Positions 17,036-25,063 of a DNA stretch of 29,703 nt are shown here, one piece after another. How positions within the stretch are numbered: position 1 is the stretch's first letter; each line of letters starts with the position of its first letter. The notes beneath the pieces are model-generated. The model was given only the letters and a program-made list of their open reading frames with translations, was not told the origin of the DNA and ran no database searches. This DNA comes from JAWOLE01 sp035263845 (lineage in GTDB: Bacteria > Acidobacteriota > Thermoanaerobaculia > UBA5066 > Gp7-AA6). The stretch lies in the NCBI GenBank assembly GCA_035263845.1, contig DATFQY010000016.1:1-29703 (forward strand), in the 5' to 3' direction. A program made the position numbers and the translations under genes.

Positions 17036-18052
17036 TCAAAATCTCTTGGCGAGATTTACCGAAAACGCGTTGCCCTTAAATCGATCCACCGAGGAAACGT
17101 CGTGCGTGTAGCGAAAATTCAGAGACGCGGTCCACGGCACGCACGTCACGCCGATCTGGCCGCCCACTGTATGGACGTGGTCGTGAACGGACGGGTTGGC
17201 GGCATCGCGGCCGGTGTCATCGGTGATCTGCCATGTGCTGTAGCCGGCCGGCCCGACCTCGAGCAACCAGGTCTTGTCCTGGTTGAGAGGCAGGAACTGG
17301 CTGATCGCCCAGTTCAGGCTCAGGTTCTGCCCGGGCTTCAGGTCGAAATCCTTCTTGTTGCCGTTGATTTCCCATGTCAGGGCCGTCACGACCGCCGTGC
17401 CCTTGTGCGTCCACGGATACCAGGCGAGAGTCCCCTGCACCTGGTGAGTCCAGAAGCCATAGCCGATGTTCTCGGCCGACTCGGTCTTGACGGGCCCCAC
17501 GATCGGCAGGACCACGGTCTCTGTCTCGTAGTGGCCGACGGGCGCATAGAAACCGTAGCTCAGACCGATGTCCCAGTGCGGCTGGCTCCAGCCGAGCCAG
17601 ACCGGCTGGACGTAGAGGTCGCCGACGTCGAAGTGCGAAGAGCTGATCCCCCGGCCCGTACCCGATTCCCTCGTGAGCGCGGCTTCGAGACTTCCGTTGG
17701 CGAAGACGGGCGTCACGAGCGCGGCGTACTTGGCGCCGAGAATTTTCCAGGGGGAAACCCACAGCACCGCGGGGACGAGAACGTAGAGATGCACGTTCAC
17801 GTCCACGTTGGCATTCAGGCCCGGCCCGGGGCCCGGCTTGATGAGGATCGAATCGATCTCGTTACCGTTCGCGTCGTTGAGGCGCGACGTCGAATAAAAA
17901 TAATTGTAGAGCGGCACGTAGAGGCCCGGGTCCGGCATTATGAGGTCGCGGATGTTCGTCGCTCCGCCATTGTAATGTCCGATCTCGCCCGCATCGACGC
18001 TCGCCGCGGCCATCGAGAAGACGATTGCCACCGGCGCGAGAACCCGCTTCAT
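17036..18052 (-). CDS. Outer-membrane beta-barrel protein of the SphA / MetA-pathway transporter-like family
   Basis: 338 residues. ATG at 18052 is chosen because AGGAGG lies 6 bases upstream and the product then begins with a clean signal peptide (MKRVLAPVAIVFSMAAASVDA). The mature part has alternating aromatic/hydrophobic strands (WDIGLSYGFYAPVGHYET, GYGFWTHQVQGTLAWYPW, TASLNFRYTHDVSS) and ends in Phe (NLAKRF), as outer-membrane barrels do. The N-terminus (GATNIRDLIMPDPGLYVPLY) fits the family annotated as phenol-degradation meta-pathway or SphA-like transporters; the substrate is usually unproven. It lies 73 bases downstream of the arylsulfatase on the same strand, so it may be the porin for sulfated substrates or products of that enzyme. 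That pairing is inference. Confidence 0.8.
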   Translation of the reverse strand: MKRVLAPVAIVFSMAAASVDAGEIGHYNGGATNIRDLIMPDPGLYVPLYNYFYSTSRLNDANGNEIDSILIKPGPGPGLNANVDVNVHLYVLVPAVLWVSPWKILGAKYAALVTPVFANGSLEAALTRESGTGRGISSSHFDVGDLYVQPVWLGWSQPHWDIGLSYGFYAPVGHYETETVVLPIVGPVKTESAENIGYGFWTHQVQGTLAWYPWTHKGTAVVTALTWEINGNKKDFDLKPGQNLSLNWAISQFLPLNQDKTWLLEVGPAGYSTWQITDDTGRDAANPSVHDHVHTVGGQIGVTCVPWTASLNFRYTHDVSSVDRFKGNAFSVNLAKRF

Positions 18053-18125
18053 CCTGAACCTCCTGAGCACGGCTTTTGCAACCATTCGACCTCGCCGCTT
18101 TCCAGGTGATAGTCGCCGGCGCTTT

Positions 18126-20573
18126 CTAATCTTTCGCCTCGGCGATCGCGGCCCCCTGCTTCTCGATCTCTTCGGTTTCCTTGGCGCTGAGCTTTGACGG
18201 ATCGGTCTCGATCGTCACCTTCCAGATCTTTCCCGTGAATCGGCTTCCGGGGCCGGCCTTGTAAGCCTCCGTGACGGGTGTGTCCTCGTCCATGCCGACG
18301 TCGGCCCCTTCATCCATCGAATAGAGGAACCCGTTCGTATGTTCGATCCGGCCTTCGGCGACCTTCTTTCCGTTGACCGAGAGGGTCGCCGTTCCCCCTT
18401 TCCCCGGCCCTCCGCCGTCGTAGGCAAAGTGCATCGCGAGCGTCGCTTTGCCTGCCGGAACGGCCTCCGTGGCCGAGACCGTGTAGCGCTCGTGGCCGAC
18501 CCAGTTGTGAACATACGCGGGCTTGCCGTCCTTGAAGTAGATGCTCCATCCTCCGAAGCGGCCTCCCTGAGCGAGGACGACTCCGTTCGCACCGCCCTTG
18601 GGAATGTCGACGTCGGCGGTGACCGAGAACGAGCGGTTCTTCACCGCGATGAACGCGTTCTCCATCATCCCCGCCATGCCTTCGTGCAGCGTTATCGAGG
18701 TGCGCGATCCCATCAGCTCGGGGCGGCCCGCCTGCTTCGGGTCGAAGCGCTCGTACCCGCGGTCGTCGATCGGGAGCACGTTGTACTTTGTCCCTTCTTT
18801 TTGGAAGAGCTCCTGCATCTCCTTCAATTTCTCTGGAGACCTGGCGGCAAGATTGTTGACGAGGCTGAAATCGCTTCGCGTGTCGAAAAGATCCCAGGTG
18901 TCTTTGTCGAGCGACGTCCGCGGCGTCGCCTCCCAGGGCGCCCGGTGAATCGTCCGAGCGAACCAGCCCTCGCTGTAGATCGAGCGATTTCCGAGGATTT
19001 CGAAATATTGCGTGACGTGTCGATCCTTCGCCTTCGCGTCGGCGAAGGTGAAGGCCAGACTCGTGCCTTCGAACGGTTTTTGGACCGTGCCGTTGACCGA
19101 CTTCGGGAACGGCAAACCCGCAGCCTCGAGCACCGTCGGGGCGACATCGACGACGTGGCCGAACTGACTGCGGATCTCTCCCTTCGCGGCGATTCCCTTG
19201 GGCCAGTGGACGACCAGCCCGTTTCGGATACCTCCGAAGTCGGATGCGACCTGCTTGCCCCAGGCGAACGGCGTGTCGCCGGCAATCGCCCATCCGGCGG
19301 CGTAATGGGGGTAGGTCTCCGGCCCGCCCCACTTGTCGAGGCTCTTCAGCTGGTCGGCGACGGTTTCGGGGACGCGGTTGAAGTACGTGTTCTCGTTGAA
19401 CACTCCGAAGGCGCCACCCTCCGCGCTCGCGCCGTTGTCGCCGGGGATGTACAGGAAGAGCGTGTTGCCCATTTCGCCCATCTCTTCGAGCGCCTTGACG
19501 AGCCGGCCGATCTCGTAATCCGCCTGTTCGGCGAAGCCGGCATAGACCTCCATCTGCCGCGCGAAGAGCTTCCGCTCGTCCGCCGTCAGCTTGTCCCAGT
19601 CTTTGATGAACGGCGGCTTCGGCGCGAGCTTCGTGCCGGGAGGAACGACTCCGAGCTTAATCTGTCGCGCCAGCGTCTCTTCCCGGTATTTGTCCCAGCC
19701 TCCGTCGAATTTTCCTTTGTACTTGTCGGCCCACTCTTTCGACACGTGGTGCGGCGCGTGGGTCGCGCCCGGGGCGAAGTAGATGAAAAACGGCCTGTCG
19801 GGAGTCATGGCGTGCTGGAACTGCGCCCAGGCGATCGTCTGGTTCGTCATGTCGGTCATGAAGTGGTAATTCGGATCGCCCGGCAGCTCCACGATGGATG
19901 TTCCGTCGTAGAGGAGCGGCGCCCACTGGTTCGTTTCGCCTCCGAGGAAGCCATAGAACTTGTCGAAGCCGGAGCGCGTCGGCCAGTTGTCGTATGGGCC
20001 CGAGACACTCGTCTGCCAGAGCGGCGTCAGGTGCCACTTTCCGAACGCCGCCGTGTTGTAGCCGTTCAAGCGGAGCATCTCGGCGAGCGGAGCGACGGTG
20101 TTCGGCCGGACGCCGGTGTTGCCGGGAAAGGCGGTGGCGATGTCCTGAACCGCCCCGGTGTTGTTCGTGTGGTGGTTGCGCCCGGTCAGGAGCGCCGCCC
20201 GGGTGGGCGAGCACATGGCCGTCACGTGAAAGTTGTTGTAAAGCAGTCCGCCCGCCGCGAGTCGATCGAGCGTCGGCATGTTGATCCCGCCGCCGAATGT
20301 GCTGGGCTGGCCAAAGCCCATGTCGTCGATCAGGACGATGACGACATTGGGGGCGCCCTTCGGTGCCGTAACCTCAAAGCGGGGAGGCGGCGTCGCCTTG
20401 CGTACGTCGAGCTCCGTCGACGCGGCACGCTTAGGCTCGGTGACCGGCAGCATCGTCCGGTCGATCTCGCCCTCCTTGCTCGCGTGCACGCCTTCTTGCG
20501 CGCACAGCGGCACGGCGATCGCGACAGCTACAAGCGCCGGAAGAGCTGCTCTTCGGATGGATGCGATGACCAT
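18126..20573 (-). CDS. Exported arylsulfatase with C-terminal LamG-like extension
   Basis: 815 residues. Arylsulfatases hydrolyse sulfate esters using a formylglycine made from Cys (or Ser) in C/S-x-P-x-R. Here the motif is CSPTR with Cys121, followed by AALLTGR, so it is the Cys type needing a maturase encoded elsewhere. Metal-site residues are visible as Asp83-Asp84 (VLIDDMGFG) and Asp379-Asn380 (PGDNGA), with Lys179 and His181 in FGKWH. A signal peptide precedes it (ALPALVAVAIAVPLCA), placing the enzyme in the periplasm or outside. After the catalytic part, residues about 620-790 form a beta-rich domain (GGWSIYFKDGKPAY, ATLSVNGKKVAEG) resembling a concanavalin/LamG fold. AAGGAG lies 7 bases before the ATG. 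It sits between a 38-aa secreted peptide upstream and the barrel protein downstream, probably in one transcript under the palindrome at 20765. Confidence 0.92.
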   Translation of the reverse strand: MVIASIRRAALPALVAVAIAVPLCAQEGVHASKEGEIDRTMLPVTEPKRAASTELDVRKATPPPRFEVTAPKGAPNVVIVLIDDMGFGQPSTFGGGINMPTLDRLAAGGLLYNNFHVTAMCSPTRAALLTGRNHHTNNTGAVQDIATAFPGNTGVRPNTVAPLAEMLRLNGYNTAAFGKWHLTPLWQTSVSGPYDNWPTRSGFDKFYGFLGGETNQWAPLLYDGTSIVELPGDPNYHFMTDMTNQTIAWAQFQHAMTPDRPFFIYFAPGATHAPHHVSKEWADKYKGKFDGGWDKYREETLARQIKLGVVPPGTKLAPKPPFIKDWDKLTADERKLFARQMEVYAGFAEQADYEIGRLVKALEEMGEMGNTLFLYIPGDNGASAEGGAFGVFNENTYFNRVPETVADQLKSLDKWGGPETYPHYAAGWAIAGDTPFAWGKQVASDFGGIRNGLVVHWPKGIAAKGEIRSQFGHVVDVAPTVLEAAGLPFPKSVNGTVQKPFEGTSLAFTFADAKAKDRHVTQYFEILGNRSIYSEGWFARTIHRAPWEATPRTSLDKDTWDLFDTRSDFSLVNNLAARSPEKLKEMQELFQKEGTKYNVLPIDDRGYERFDPKQAGRPELMGSRTSITLHEGMAGMMENAFIAVKNRSFSVTADVDIPKGGANGVVLAQGGRFGGWSIYFKDGKPAYVHNWVGHERYTVSATEAVPAGKATLAMHFAYDGGGPGKGGTATLSVNGKKVAEGRIEHTNGFLYSMDEGADVGMDEDTPVTEAYKAGPGSRFTGKIWKVTIETDPSKLSAKETEEIEKQGAAIAEAKD

Positions 20574-20590
20574 CGGGTCACTCCTTATTC

Positions 20591-20707
20591 CTACTTAGAG
20601 GAATCCTTCGGCGGGGCTGCCACCATCGTTGCCGGTTGCGCAGCCGTCCACGTGAACAGGACCGCTGCCGCCGCAAACGCCAGACCGAATCGCCTTCCTG
20701 GCTGCAT
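20591..20707 (-). CDS. Small secreted peptide (38 aa) preceding the arylsulfatase
   Basis: ATG at 20707 opens a 38-codon frame, MQPGRRFGLAFAAAAVLFTW followed by TAAQPATMVAAPPKDSSK and TAG at 20591. Two arginines followed by a 14-residue hydrophobic run and small residues make a convincing signal peptide, leaving a mature peptide of perhaps 15 residues. GAAGGGG lies about 10 bases upstream, a weak to moderate ribosome site. It begins 58 bases downstream of the shared palindrome and ends 17 bases before the arylsulfatase start, so it is the first gene of that unit. I do not recognise a family. It could be a leader gene or a short exported factor; evidence for translation is only the start, RBS position and signal-like composition. 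Confidence 0.5.
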   Translation of the reverse strand: MQPGRRFGLAFAAAAVLFTWTAAQPATMVAAPPKDSSK

Positions 20708-20738
20708 GATTTTGGTGTCCCCTTCTTAGTATGGGCGA

Positions 20739-20784
20739 GGCTAACAGGCGCGAAACCGTTGACCGATAGGACCTTGGTCCTATC
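20739..20784 (-). promoter_or_regulatory. Shared palindromic operator plus -10-like box, copy a (peptide-arylsulfatase-barrel unit)
   Basis: The minus strand reads GATAGGACCAAGGTCCTATC at 20784-20765, perfect 9-base arms around AA. On the same strand GTTAGC (20745-20740) provides a -10-like box; its TAG begins 22 bases from the inner edge of the palindrome. With a start about 7 bases beyond the box, the palindrome would centre near -41.5, the position of an activator overlapping -35. The same arrangement recurs at 23044-23088 and 25730-25774. Confidence 0.65.
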
Positions 20785-20873
20785 ATCCGGGGCCGCGGGC
20801 TCACTTCGGGAAGAGCAGGGTGACGACGAACCGAAGACCCCGTCGGCCGCCTTTCCGACCCGCGTCTCGACGT

Positions 20874-21785
20874 TCAGTCCTTCGTCGGGTTCCAGGTCTC
20901 GTCGGGGTCGTAGGCCTGGATCGCGGCCGCCGCCGTGGCGGTGTCTGAGCCCAGGTCCTTCTGGAAGACGATGCCCTGCCGGTCCACCTGAAAGGTCATG
21001 ACGCCGGAGCTGCCGTACTTCGCGGGCCACGCGACGAGGGCGAATCCTTTCGTCATCGCGCCCTTCTCGTCGACATAACTCTCGACGCCTCCCGGCGCGT
21101 TCTTCCCCTGGCTCGTCACGACCCGGAAGTAATAACCGTGAAACGGCGACTCGGCCGGGACGCCCCGGTAGCCTTCCGCGGCCGCGCCGGCGACGAGAGG
21201 ACCCAGGGGACTCTGGTGGCCGGCGGAGGCGGCGGACCAGTAGAGGCCGTCGTGCTTTCCTTCGCTGCTGACGATCTTCTGCGCGTAGGCCGGAGTCGCG
21301 CCGGAATTCTTCCCCGCGAAGTATTCCCGCTGGGCGTCCACGTAGGCATGGATGGTCTTCAGAGTCAGGAGCTCGTTGCGCCCGACGCGGCGGTTGACGA
21401 TCTCCTCCCGGCCGGCCTCGACGTCGAATTGCCAGCTTCCGTCCGTGCGGACGAGCGCGATCGGAAAAGGCCAGCGGCTCTGGCCGAGGAGGGCGATCTT
21501 CCGGTCGGCGCCGTGGTCCTCGAAAGCGATGCCCTCGAGGACAGCCTGCCGGACTCGACTCGCCTCCTCCCGGTCGGCGACATCGTCTCCCGAGTAAAGG
21601 AGGTCGGCGCAACCCGCGCCGAACACCTGCTCGGCCTTTTTGTCGTCCGGCGCCGCGGCGAGCTCTCCGACCGCCTTCATCGCGTCCTCGGGGCTCTTGA
21701 ACGCAGCCGCGCTGGCCACCGCCGCGGCCAGGAACGCCAAGGCGGCCGGCGCCGGCAGGAATCGAAACGCTTTCTTGTTGATCAT
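20874..21785 (-). CDS. DUF2950 family exported protein
   Basis: 303 residues. A signal peptide (FLPAPAALAFLAAAVASAAA) is followed by FKSPEDAMKAVGELAAA and family-like blocks: NELLTLKTIHAYVDAQREY, a YAQKIVSSEGKHDGLYW segment, FHGYYFRVVTSQGKNAPGG and a C-terminal GVMTFQVDRQGIVFQKDLG. This matches DUF2950, a periplasmic family of unknown function commonly encoded beside DUF3300. The ATG at 21785 has AGGAGA 7 bases upstream, which overlaps the stop region of the DUF3300 gene (gap 11 bases), so the pair is almost certainly co-transcribed and translationally linked, with DUF3300 first. A stretch of 166 bases to the next gene holds the operator a region. Confidence 0.88.
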   Translation of the reverse strand: MINKKAFRFLPAPAALAFLAAAVASAAAFKSPEDAMKAVGELAAAPDDKKAEQVFGAGCADLLYSGDDVADREEASRVRQAVLEGIAFEDHGADRKIALLGQSRWPFPIALVRTDGSWQFDVEAGREEIVNRRVGRNELLTLKTIHAYVDAQREYFAGKNSGATPAYAQKIVSSEGKHDGLYWSAASAGHQSPLGPLVAGAAAEGYRGVPAESPFHGYYFRVVTSQGKNAPGGVESYVDEKGAMTKGFALVAWPAKYGSSGVMTFQVDRQGIVFQKDLGSDTATAAAAIQAYDPDETWNPTKD

Positions 21786-21796
21786 GATCGTCTCTC

Positions 21797-23014
21797 CTAC
21801 CGGCCTTTGCGGCCGCCGCCGCTTGAGGGCGTGGACGTCCCCCGGCTGGAAGCGCCCCGTGAGCTCGCGCTTCGTTCGAGACCGCTGCTTCCTGCTCCGC
21901 TCCAGGTGCTGCTCCCTCCGCCGCTAGAGCGCGTGCCGGAAGACGAGGAGGCCGCGGGACGGGACGCGGTAGAGGCGCGGCTGAAGGAAGCCTGGCTTCG
22001 CGCCGGTGCTGTCGAGGCGCCGCTGTAGCCTCGCGCCTGGTTCTGGGTCGCTCGCGCGGAGCCCCCCTTGGCCCCGTACTGCTGGGCAGTCTTCGAGTTG
22101 TTGTAGTTGACGCCTTTGCGGTGTTCGGGGCTGTGGTTCCAGTTCGAAGTCTTGACTGAGGTGTTGGAGATGTTGGTCCGGTTGTAGTTGATGTTCGTGG
22201 TCTTGTTGAAGCTGTTGTACCGGTTGACGTTCACGTTGACCGTGGTGTGGCCCCAGCCCCAGTGGCATCCGCCCCACATGGCCGCTCCCCAGACGACGCC
22301 CGCCGTGAACATCATCGCCCCGTAGCCGGGAGGCGCGTAGTAGTACGCCGGATAGTAGTAGTACGGATATGTCCAGTACGGGCCATAGACGACCGTGCAG
22401 GAGTAGGTCGGCACGTAGACGACCTCGGGACTCGCCGACTGGATCACGATGATCTTGTCCGGCTGCTTCTCGACCTTCTGCTGCTCGGTCGTCTTCAGGT
22501 TGCCGGCGTCGTAAGCCTTGTTGCGCATCCTCTGGACGGCGTCCATGACCTCCGACTTCTGCGAAAGGAAGGCGTCGCCCAGATCCTGGGTCCAGTCCAG
22601 GTTCTCGTTCAGGCGCTTCAGGACGTCGGGGAAGCCGCAGAGCGACTTTACGCTGACATCCCAGTCCTGCTTCTTCAGGGCCTCTTCGAGCTGGGTCCCC
22701 TTCAAGGCGGAATTCTTCTGCGACCAGCGGCTCGCCTCGACGATCTCAAGCGGATAGGTCGAGGCCATGAGGATCTGGGTCAGCAGGGAGTCCGGATAGA
22801 GCGCGATCGGCGCGACCATCTGTTCGAGCTGCGCGGCGGTGAATCCCGCAGCGGCCTTCTCCCCCGGGTTTTCCGCGGGTGCCGCGGCGGGCGCGGCCTG
22901 GAGCGCCATCAGGACAGGGCCGGGGACCGCCGCGGTCCAGCCGAGGACGGCCAGCGCCAGGGCAGTGGACTTTCGGACGAAGCTTCCGGGACGTCTCACG
23001 AAGAATCCGGTCAT
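21797..23014 (-). CDS. DUF3300 family envelope protein with low-complexity tail
   Basis: 405 residues. ATG at 23014 is preferred (AAGGAG 5 bases upstream) over a start 7 codons earlier. A signal-anchor-like N-terminus precedes the DUF3300 domain: FTAAQLEQMVAPIALYPDSL, LMASTYPLEIVEASRW, KKQDWDVSVKSLCGFPDVL and VVYVPTYSCTVVYG. A Tyr/Pro-rich stretch (YPYYYYPAYYYAPPGYG) leads to a hydrophobic GVVWGAAMWGGCHWGWG and Asn-rich repeats. The last ~120 residues are Ser/Gly/Arg-rich and probably disordered. The role of DUF3300 proteins is not established; export and a cell-envelope location are likely. It heads the DUF3300-DUF2950 unit, with operator copy b 54 bases upstream of the start. Confidence 0.88.
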   Translation of the reverse strand: MTGFFVRRPGSFVRKSTALALAVLGWTAAVPGPVLMALQAAPAAAPAENPGEKAAAGFTAAQLEQMVAPIALYPDSLLTQILMASTYPLEIVEASRWSQKNSALKGTQLEEALKKQDWDVSVKSLCGFPDVLKRLNENLDWTQDLGDAFLSQKSEVMDAVQRMRNKAYDAGNLKTTEQQKVEKQPDKIIVIQSASPEVVYVPTYSCTVVYGPYWTYPYYYYPAYYYAPPGYGAMMFTAGVVWGAAMWGGCHWGWGHTTVNVNVNRYNSFNKTTNINYNRTNISNTSVKTSNWNHSPEHRKGVNYNNSKTAQQYGAKGGSARATQNQARGYSGASTAPARSQASFSRASTASRPAASSSSGTRSSGGGSSTWSGAGSSGLERSASSRGASSRGTSTPSSGGGRKGR

Positions 23015-23043
23015 GCAGTCTCCTTCGGGGTTCAACCGGCGAT

Positions 23044-23088
23044 GCTATCGATGCCGTCGCGGCAGACCAGTAAGACCTTGGTCCTACC
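23044..23088 (-). promoter_or_regulatory. Shared palindromic operator plus -10-like box, copy b (DUF3300-DUF2950 unit)
   Basis: The minus strand reads GGTAGGACCAAGGTCTTACT at 23088-23069; the core GGACCAAGGTC is the same as in copy a, with one imperfect base pair in the outer arms. GATAGC lies at 23049-23044, its TAG again 22 bases from the inner edge. The implied transcript starts near 23037, giving a short leader with AAGGAG before the DUF3300 ATG at 23014. Confidence 0.6.
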
Positions 23089-23140
23089 GGCGCCCGGGAA
23101 TCTTCAGACCGGAATCGGGAAGGCTCACAATTCGGCGCTC

Positions 23141-23168
23141 TGGAATCTGGGATCTGCAATCTGGAATC
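23141..23168 (-). repeat. Heptanucleotide tandem repeat (GATTCCA-type x4) after the lipoprotein stop
   Basis: On the plus strand four 7-mers, TGGAATC, TGGGATC, TGCAATC and TGGAATC, follow each other. Read on the minus strand they are GATTCCA, GATTGCA, GATCCCA and GATTCCA, starting 4 bases after the lipoprotein stop. The seven-base period and GAT/GATT core match the array at 2615, though the other positions differ. Confidence 0.7.
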
Positions 23169-23172
23169 GGTT

Positions 23173-23535
23173 TCAGTGAGGACCCGCGTCGGCCTTCTTG
23201 CGCGTGCCGTCCGGGTTGAGCGGTCCCGGCCCGCAGATGTACGCCTCCCCGACCCTTCCGCGGACGACCACGGTATCGGCGCCGTTGTAGACGGCCTCGG
23301 TCCGGAAGTAGTCGGGCAGCTCGGCGTCGGTCGGCCGGAAGGTCGGCTCGTCGTCGGGGACGAGGTTGCGGACGAACTGGCAGCGGCCGGCCACCGCCTC
23401 GACGTCGCCGGTGAGCGTCACGTGGTACTTCCCCTGGGTCGCGGCGAGGTCATGGGCCTGGCTCGCCTCGTTGACGTGCGCGCATCCCGCCGCCGCGATG
23501 GCGGAGAGGATCAGGATCGCCGGGAATCGCCGCAT
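23173..23535 (-). CDS. Small lipoprotein, DUF4156-like
   Basis: 120 residues. The start at 23535 has a strong AGGAGGAGG directly upstream. The N-terminus MRRFPAILILSAIAAAGCAH is a lipoprotein signal with the lipid-modified cysteine at position 18, so the protein should be anchored in a membrane, probably the outer one. The mature part holds VTLTGDVEAVAGRCQFVRNL, then EAVYNGADTVVVRGRVGEAY and a late cysteine (ICGPG). The pattern of a Cys after 'AGR', then a strand with NGADT, recalls the DUF4156 family, but I rate this as resemblance only. It is divergent from the 462-aa exported protein, sharing a 108-base intergenic region, and is followed by the heptamer array. Confidence 0.72.
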   Translation of the reverse strand: MRRFPAILILSAIAAAGCAHVNEASQAHDLAATQGKYHVTLTGDVEAVAGRCQFVRNLVPDDEPTFRPTDAELPDYFRTEAVYNGADTVVVRGRVGEAYICGPGPLNPDGTRKKADAGPH

Positions 23536-23643
23536 GGCTCCTCCTCCTGGATCGGGCCTTTCCTGTCGGACCGCCGGACAATGGTACGCCCGGCTCCCGC
23601 TCTGATAAGCTGCGGCCATCGCGAAAACCGAGGAGGATCTGCG

Positions 23644-25032
23644 ATGAAATCCCGCCGTTACGTTCTTGGCCTCGCCGCTTTGTTCGTCCTGGGCGCCGGC
23701 GCAGACGGACCGTACGAGAAGCCGCCCGAGCTGAAAGCCTCCGACTTCCTCGACGCCAAGCTGCTGCAGGGCCCCGACTACATCGTCGAGCCCACGGTCA
23801 CGAGCGACGGTATCTTCAACACCTACACGATCACCTCGAACTTCGGAACCTGGAAGGTGCAGAGCACGTCGATGACCGCCATCCGCGTCCACGAAGTCGC
23901 GGCGATCGCGCAGTTGAAGAACGTGGACAAGATCGCGGTCGCCGCCGGCGGGGTCGCCCAGGGTGCGATCGACGTCGGAAAGGGCGTCGGCAACGTCGTG
24001 ATCCATCCCGTGGACACCGCGTCGAACGTGGGAGACGGAGTCGTCCGGCTCTTCGGCCGTGTCGGGCGCGGGGCCGGCCGGGCCGGCGAGCAGATGGGCA
24101 GCGACGACAAGAACGCGGCGATCGAGGAGAACCTGAGCAATCCGAAGGACGCGGAGAAGGCCTCGCAGCAGTCCACCGCCGGCAAGGCCGTGGACGCGAG
24201 CGGTGCGCTCGCCGCGGATCTGATCGGCGTCAACAGCTCGATGCGGATGTGGGCCAAGAAGCTGACCGTGGACCCGTACACGCGCAACGAAGTCCTCCAC
24301 AACGAGCTGCGCGACGTCGCCCAGTACGACGCCGGCGGGCGGCTCACGGTGCATCTCGTTCCCGGCGGCGCGATCCTGACCGCGCTCTCGACGACCGCGA
24401 CCGTCAACGACCTGATCTGGATGGAGGAGCCCGACAAGCTCGTCACGCTGAACGAGAAGCGGCTGAAGGACATGGGAGTGAAGCCGGAGGTTTCCCGCGC
24501 CTTCCGCCTGAACCCGCGGTACAACCTGACCCGCCAGGTCCGGCTGATCGCGTCCATCGACACGTTGAAAGACGTCAAGGGCCGGCCGGATTTCATCGCG
24601 CGGGCGGCCGGCGCCAAGGCGGACGCGGACGCGCAGTTCTACGTCGAGAGCGCGATGCTCACGGACCTCTTCAACAAGAGCGAGGCGCCCGTTTCCGAGA
24701 TCGTCTCGGGCCTGCCGGGCAGTTGCGTGATCGCGAAGGGCGACCGGTTCGCCTGCCTCTACCCGCTCGACTACATCGCCTACACCGAGAACGTCGCCGC
24801 GGCCATTGACCGAATGTCCAAGAAGGCGCAGACCGAGTACCCGCAGGCCAAGCGCGAGCTGTGGCTGTCGGGGCGCCCGTCGCCCCGCGCCGCTCAGGAG
24901 CTGCAGGCCCGCGGCTGGGCTATCCACGAGAAGAGCCTGAAGCTGATCTCCGAGGAAGCGCAGCCGGAGAACACGCCGCAGAAGAGGCCCGAGGTGCCAC
25001 CGGCCGCCGCGACACCCGCCCCGGCGAAGTGA
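23644..25032 (+). CDS. Exported protein of unknown function (462 aa) with glycine-zipper segment
   Basis: GAGGAGG stands about 8 bases before ATG 23644. The N-terminus MKSRRYVLGLAALFVLGAGA is a signal peptide. I do not recognise the family. Visible features: YIVEPTVTSDGIFNTYTITS and FGTWKV near residues 45-80; a Gly/Ala/Val-rich segment (AAGGVAQGAIDVGKGVGNVV, then GDGVVRLFGRVGRGAGRAG) at about 100-160 that looks like a glycine-zipper membrane-interacting stretch; a long polar region; two nearby cysteines (GSCVIAKGDRFACLYP) that could form a disulfide; and a Pro/Ala-rich end (VPPAAATPAPAK). The even charge pattern and clean start argue for a real gene. A hairpin overlaps its stop. A cell-envelope role is likely from the signal peptide only. 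Confidence 0.8.
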   Translation: MKSRRYVLGLAALFVLGAGADGPYEKPPELKASDFLDAKLLQGPDYIVEPTVTSDGIFNTYTITSNFGTWKVQSTSMTAIRVHEVAAIAQLKNVDKIAVAAGGVAQGAIDVGKGVGNVVIHPVDTASNVGDGVVRLFGRVGRGAGRAGEQMGSDDKNAAIEENLSNPKDAEKASQQSTAGKAVDASGALAADLIGVNSSMRMWAKKLTVDPYTRNEVLHNELRDVAQYDAGGRLTVHLVPGGAILTALSTTATVNDLIWMEEPDKLVTLNEKRLKDMGVKPEVSRAFRLNPRYNLTRQVRLIASIDTLKDVKGRPDFIARAAGAKADADAQFYVESAMLTDLFNKSEAPVSEIVSGLPGSCVIAKGDRFACLYPLDYIAYTENVAAAIDRMSKKAQTEYPQAKRELWLSGRPSPRAAQELQARGWAIHEKSLKLISEEAQPENTPQKRPEVPPAAATPAPAK

Positions 25033-25063
25033 CAGCGGGAGCGCCAACGGCGTCCCCGCTGTC
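25031..25063 (+). terminator. Strong stem-loop at the end of the 462-aa protein gene
   Basis: GACAGCGGG (25031-25039) pairs perfectly with CCCGCTGTC (25055-25063). Inside, GCGCC and GGCGT extend the stem around an AAC loop. The hairpin starts within the TGA stop (25030-25032). There is no T-run after it, so it is either a factor-dependent terminator or an mRNA-end stabilising structure. Confidence 0.55.

Noticed and set aside
20806..20873. Minus-strand stretch reading GLRFVVTLLFPK before a stop, possibly the end of another decayed envelope gene
   Set aside because: Only about a dozen suggestive residues; too short to assign to a family or separate from chance.
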